A stretch of 64,000 nt of DNA from Candidatus Methanoperedens sp. GTDB lineage: Archaea; Halobacteriota; Methanosarcinia; Methanosarcinales; Methanoperedenaceae. The notes under the pieces were generated by a model. The model had not been told where the DNA came from and ran no database searches. It saw only the letters and a program-made list of their open reading frames with translations. The stretch's first letter is position 1. Every line of letters starts with the position of its first letter. The translations under genes and the position numbers were made by a program. The stretch lies in NCBI GenBank assembly GCA_012026795.1, contig VEPM01000019.1, positions 1-64,000 on the forward strand. Reading direction: 5' to 3'. This document shows positions 61,437 to 64,000 of the stretch, one piece after another.

Positions 61437-62132
61437 TCAATGAATAAGTTCTATCGGTATTTTACCATTATGCACCGCAGTTGCCACAAGTGCGCCATCA
61501 ATGCCCGATTCCTGGAGTACAACGATATCATCCAGGTCCTTTATTCCACCGCCAACAATGATTTTGTGCGTTGATATTCCAGCCATTTCCTTTAAAAAAT
61601 CTGTGTTTATCCCGGTACTTGTTCCCACTTTACCTAAATCCAGTATGATAATATCCTTCAGGTCAAATTCATTCAATTTTCGTATAAGTTTTTCCGGCTG
61701 CACATCCATTTTCAGGTCTTTTGTCAACACAATCCCATTTTTCATATCCATACTAACATTGATACGTCCTGGAAATTGAGCGGCTGCTTTTTCTATAGTT
61801 TCCAGTGAAGCGGTTTCAGTGCCAATGATGACTGTATCTGTAACCTTCGCACATTTACGGACATCATCCATATTTTTTACGCCAATATCCACCATAGTGT
61901 TTGTTTTCCGGGATATCTGTTCGATCAATCCAAAATTATCACCAAATTCCTGGATATGGTCAAGATCGGCAATATACACTTGAGAAGGCATGATCGTGGA
62001 AATCATTTCAAGTGGATCAGATGAATCGCAAATCCGGCTATTTTCAACAGGCCTGTATTTTGCCCGTTCGCCCCTCACTGCGTGCACTACAATACCATTA
62101 AGTATGTCCATTACGAAGATAATCCGAAACAT
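61437..62132 (-). CDS. HisA-like beta/alpha-barrel protein (COG1411)
   Basis: 231 residues. TIM barrel related to ProFAR isomerase: IFVMDILNGIVVHAVRGER, VYIADLDHI, DIGVKNMDDV, IILDLGKVGTSTGIN, KIIVGGGIKDLDDI and GIDGALVATAVHNG. It is not HisA itself. The lone group (COG1411) occurs in methanogens and in methylotrophs beside methanopterin-pathway genes, from memory. It is divergent from cooS. The reaction is unproven. Confidence 0.8.
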   Translation of the reverse strand: MFRIIFVMDILNGIVVHAVRGERAKYRPVENSRICDSSDPLEMISTIMPSQVYIADLDHIQEFGDNFGLIEQISRKTNTMVDIGVKNMDDVRKCAKVTDTVIIGTETASLETIEKAAAQFPGRINVSMDMKNGIVLTKDLKMDVQPEKLIRKLNEFDLKDIIILDLGKVGTSTGINTDFLKEMAGISTHKIIVGGGIKDLDDIVVLQESGIDGALVATAVHNGKIPIELIH

Positions 62133-62315
62133 TTCTTATCAATTCCTGCATCCAATTTTCGACTATCTATTATAGATATTTTTCCTGTGTCTAATTTAAA
62201 ATTAATAAATGTACATCCAGTAAATAAAAATAATTTCACAATAATGATTATTTTGAGCATTAAAATATTATAGCACCTATATAACTTATTAAATACATTT
62301 TCGTGTTGTGGTACA

Positions 62316-64000
62316 ATGAAAAATGAAGAAATAACAGGATCGGATAATGCAACAAATGAAATGATCAGGCACGCACACGTGCTGGGAATAGAAACCATCT
62401 TTGACAGGAATGGAAATTATGGTGCCGGGGAATGCAAGAAAGCAAAATGTAATTTTGGTTCAAGGGGGATATGCTGCAAGCAATGTATGCTGGGGCCATG
62501 CAGGATTTCAGGCCGTTCCTTAAAAGGAACATGCGGTGCGAGTGCTGATACTATTGTGGCACGAAATCTTCTCATGATGATAGGAAGAGGTACTGCCGCA
62601 CATTCATCCCATGCCCTGCATGTGGCATCAACATTACTAAAGACAATCCGGAACAATACATCATTCAGGATAAAAGAACCGATAAAATTAGAATCGGTCG
62701 CAAGGAAAATCAATTGCAGCGAACATGGGGTCAAAGCCATGGGTACAACTGTCGCAGAACTGGCAATATCCGATATCATGGGCGATGAAAAATATATGAG
62801 GTTTGCCATGTCATATTATCCTCCCGATGTTATCAGGAATCTTTCAAATCTTGGAGTAATGCCAGGGTCGGTTGGAAGGGAATTGCTCGATTCCGGGCAT
62901 GAAACCTCTATGGGCACTATGGCTGATCCCACAGGGTTCGTACTCCATGCGGCAAGGCTGGGTATAGCTGATATTTCATCACTTATCATAAGTGCGGAAT
63001 TACAGGATGTGCTTTTTGGCACACCAAAAATAGTCTCTTCAAAGATCGGCTTTAATGTGCTTGAAAAAGATAAAGTGAATGTGGTAATCCAGGGTCATGT
63101 CCCGCTGCTTTCAGAGAAGATCATTGAATTTTCAGATGACCCCGGACTCGTTGAAAAAGCAAGATCCCTTGGTGCCAGCGGCATAAATGTAGTGGGCTGC
63201 TGCTGCACGGGGAATGATGCATTGATGAGACATGGAATTCCGATTGCAGGAAGCAATATTCACCAGGAACTTATAATCGCCACAGGAATTGCCGAAGCCT
63301 TAGTCGTTGATGTCCAGTGTATTTATCCCAATATTGAGAATGTTGCAAAGCATTTTCATACAAAGATCATATCAACTATGAAAGAAGCAAGATTCAAAAC
63401 CGCATACCATATACCTTTCGATGAAGAAAATGCAGATGACGCTGCAAAAAGCATCCTTAATGCAGCGATTGAGAATTTCCCGAAAAGGGGGCATAAAATC
63501 TTCCTGCCAGAAGAAAAGTCTCATGACCTGATGGCAGGTTTCTCGGTTGAGAATATTCTTGGTGTTCTTGCTACAATAAATCCGCAAGACCCGTTCAGAC
63601 CATTAATAGAACATATAAAGTCAGGAGATATAAACGGGATTGTTCTTATGGCAGGCTGCATAAGCCCGGAAATGACCGAATCCAGCCAGGTGATAATCGT
63701 AAAAGAATTACTAAAGCAGAACGTACTTGTTTTCTCAACAGGATGCGCTGCGCAGTCATGTGCAAGAGGAGGACTTCTTACACCTGATGCTACAATGGAA
63801 TTTGCAGGCGATAAATTAAAAGGAGTATTGAAATCGCTTGGTGATATAGCAGGGAAGCCGCTTCCTCCTGTATGGCATTTCGGGAGTTGCGTTGACAATT
63901 CAAGGGCCATCATTCTGGCAATTGCACTTGCACAGAAGATGGGTATATCATTAAAAGACCTGCCTATAGCTGCATCAGCTTCCGACTGGGTGGCTGAAAA
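62316..64000 (+). CDS. cooS: Ni-containing carbon monoxide dehydrogenase catalytic subunit CooS (3' end outside window)
   Basis: 561 codons from ATG 62316 run to the edge; a full CooS is about 620-640 residues. It oxidises CO to CO2 or the reverse. The D/B-cluster cysteines are seen in ECKKAKCNFGSRGICCKQCMLGPCR. C-cluster ligands seen: His in QGHVPLLSEK, Cys in NVVGCCCTGND, VDVQCIYPN, STGCAAQSC and HFGSCVDNSR. The last Cys and the catalytic Lys fall beyond the window. Monofunctional type, not the CdhA of the acetyl-CoA complex. Upstream 62133-62315 is AT-rich promoter DNA. Confidence 0.95.
   Translation, partial: MKNEEITGSDNATNEMIRHAHVLGIETIFDRNGNYGAGECKKAKCNFGSRGICCKQCMLGPCRISGRSLKGTCGASADTIVARNLLMMIGRGTAAHSSHALHVASTLLKTIRNNTSFRIKEPIKLESVARKINCSEHGVKAMGTTVAELAISDIMGDEKYMRFAMSYYPPDVIRNLSNLGVMPGSVGRELLDSGHETSMGTMADPTGFVLHAARLGIADISSLIISAELQDVLFGTPKIVSSKIGFNVLEKDKVNVVIQGHVPLLSEKIIEFSDDPGLVEKARSLGASGINVVGCCCTGNDALMRHGIPIAGSNIHQELIIATGIAEALVVDVQCIYPNIENVAKHFHTKIISTMKEARFKTAYHIPFDEENADDAAKSILNAAIENFPKRGHKIFLPEEKSHDLMAGFSVENILGVLATINPQDPFRPLIEHIKSGDINGIVLMAGCISPEMTESSQVIIVKELLKQNVLVFSTGCAAQSCARGGLLTPDATMEFAGDKLKGVLKSLGDIAGKPLPPVWHFGSCVDNSRAIILAIALAQKMGISLKDLPIAASASDWVAE

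Overview
The window looks like a chromosomal segment of a methanogen-related archaeon. The evidence is archaeal-type translation and transcription genes (aIF2-gamma, S24e, S27ae, RpoE1/RpoE2, archaeal PheT), F420 biosynthesis genes (cofG, cofH), the archaeal FAD synthase ribL, archease with RtcB, an intron-bearing tRNA-Met, and TATA-type promoters. A very large multiheme cytochrome, a Ni-CO dehydrogenase gene, a Tat-exported multicopper oxidase, a membrane pyrophosphatase and a PhaE/phasin-like repeat protein make an ANME-2d ('Candidatus Methanoperedens'-like) member of the Methanosarcinales the best guess. That assignment is inference; no marker here is decisive.

Layout. 1-5933 (-): 3'-truncated giant secreted multiheme cytochrome with 16 CXXCH motifs, one CX4CH and one CX15CH, followed by an array of near-identical 270-bp fibronectin-III-like repeats that runs off the left edge. 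6331-11093: FAD oxidoreductase, three small membrane proteins and a PLP-type arginine decarboxylase. 11094-17615: aroA, split tRNA-Met with eroded gene fragments beside it, ribL, a methyltransferase-like gene, a membrane/zinc-ribbon operon, pheT. 17565-22759: P-type Ca2+-like ATPase, larB, NfeD/stomatin pair. 23257-26771 (+): information-processing operon aIF2g-PIN-rpoE1-rpoE2-dephospho-CoA kinase-rps24e-rps27ae. 26888-32745: wHTH, archease, rtcB, thiC, hppA. 32861-39151 (-): LolA-like lipoprotein, DUF2178-like protein, then a seven-gene translationally coupled operon with an HTH regulator and six membrane proteins, three of which carry a GWCP(N) motif. 39373-43808: amine-oxidase-like flavoprotein overlapping a tRNA-Leu gene, nadX-tatC, nadC, tRNA-Pro. 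44044-46509: Tat-exported multicopper oxidase. 46644-51814: redox and stress genes and an ABC-2 exporter. 51826-57450 (-): AF1577-type radical SAM/SPASM enzyme, regulator, cofG-cofH, PhaE-like repeat protein. 57600-64000: tRNA-Leu, two small genes, a NitT/TauT-type ABC importer, a DUF1284-like protein, a HisA-like protein and the first 1.7 kb of cooS.

How the genes fit together. The cell-surface theme (cytochrome, MCO with TatC, LolA-like lipoprotein, ABC systems) sits among housekeeping genes. NadX and NadC supply NAD, CofG and CofH supply F420, RibL supplies FAD, LarB and CooS point to nickel use, and archease with RtcB could join the exons of the split tRNA-Met encoded nearby. Three small HTH regulators (39151, 47020, 53407) each have a perfect palindrome between the TATA-like box and the start codon, which suggests simple autorepression. 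The strongest candidate for an undescribed system is the GWCPN membrane-protein operon at 34674-39174. The cytochrome with non-canonical haem motifs and the four-repeat PhaE-like protein come next.
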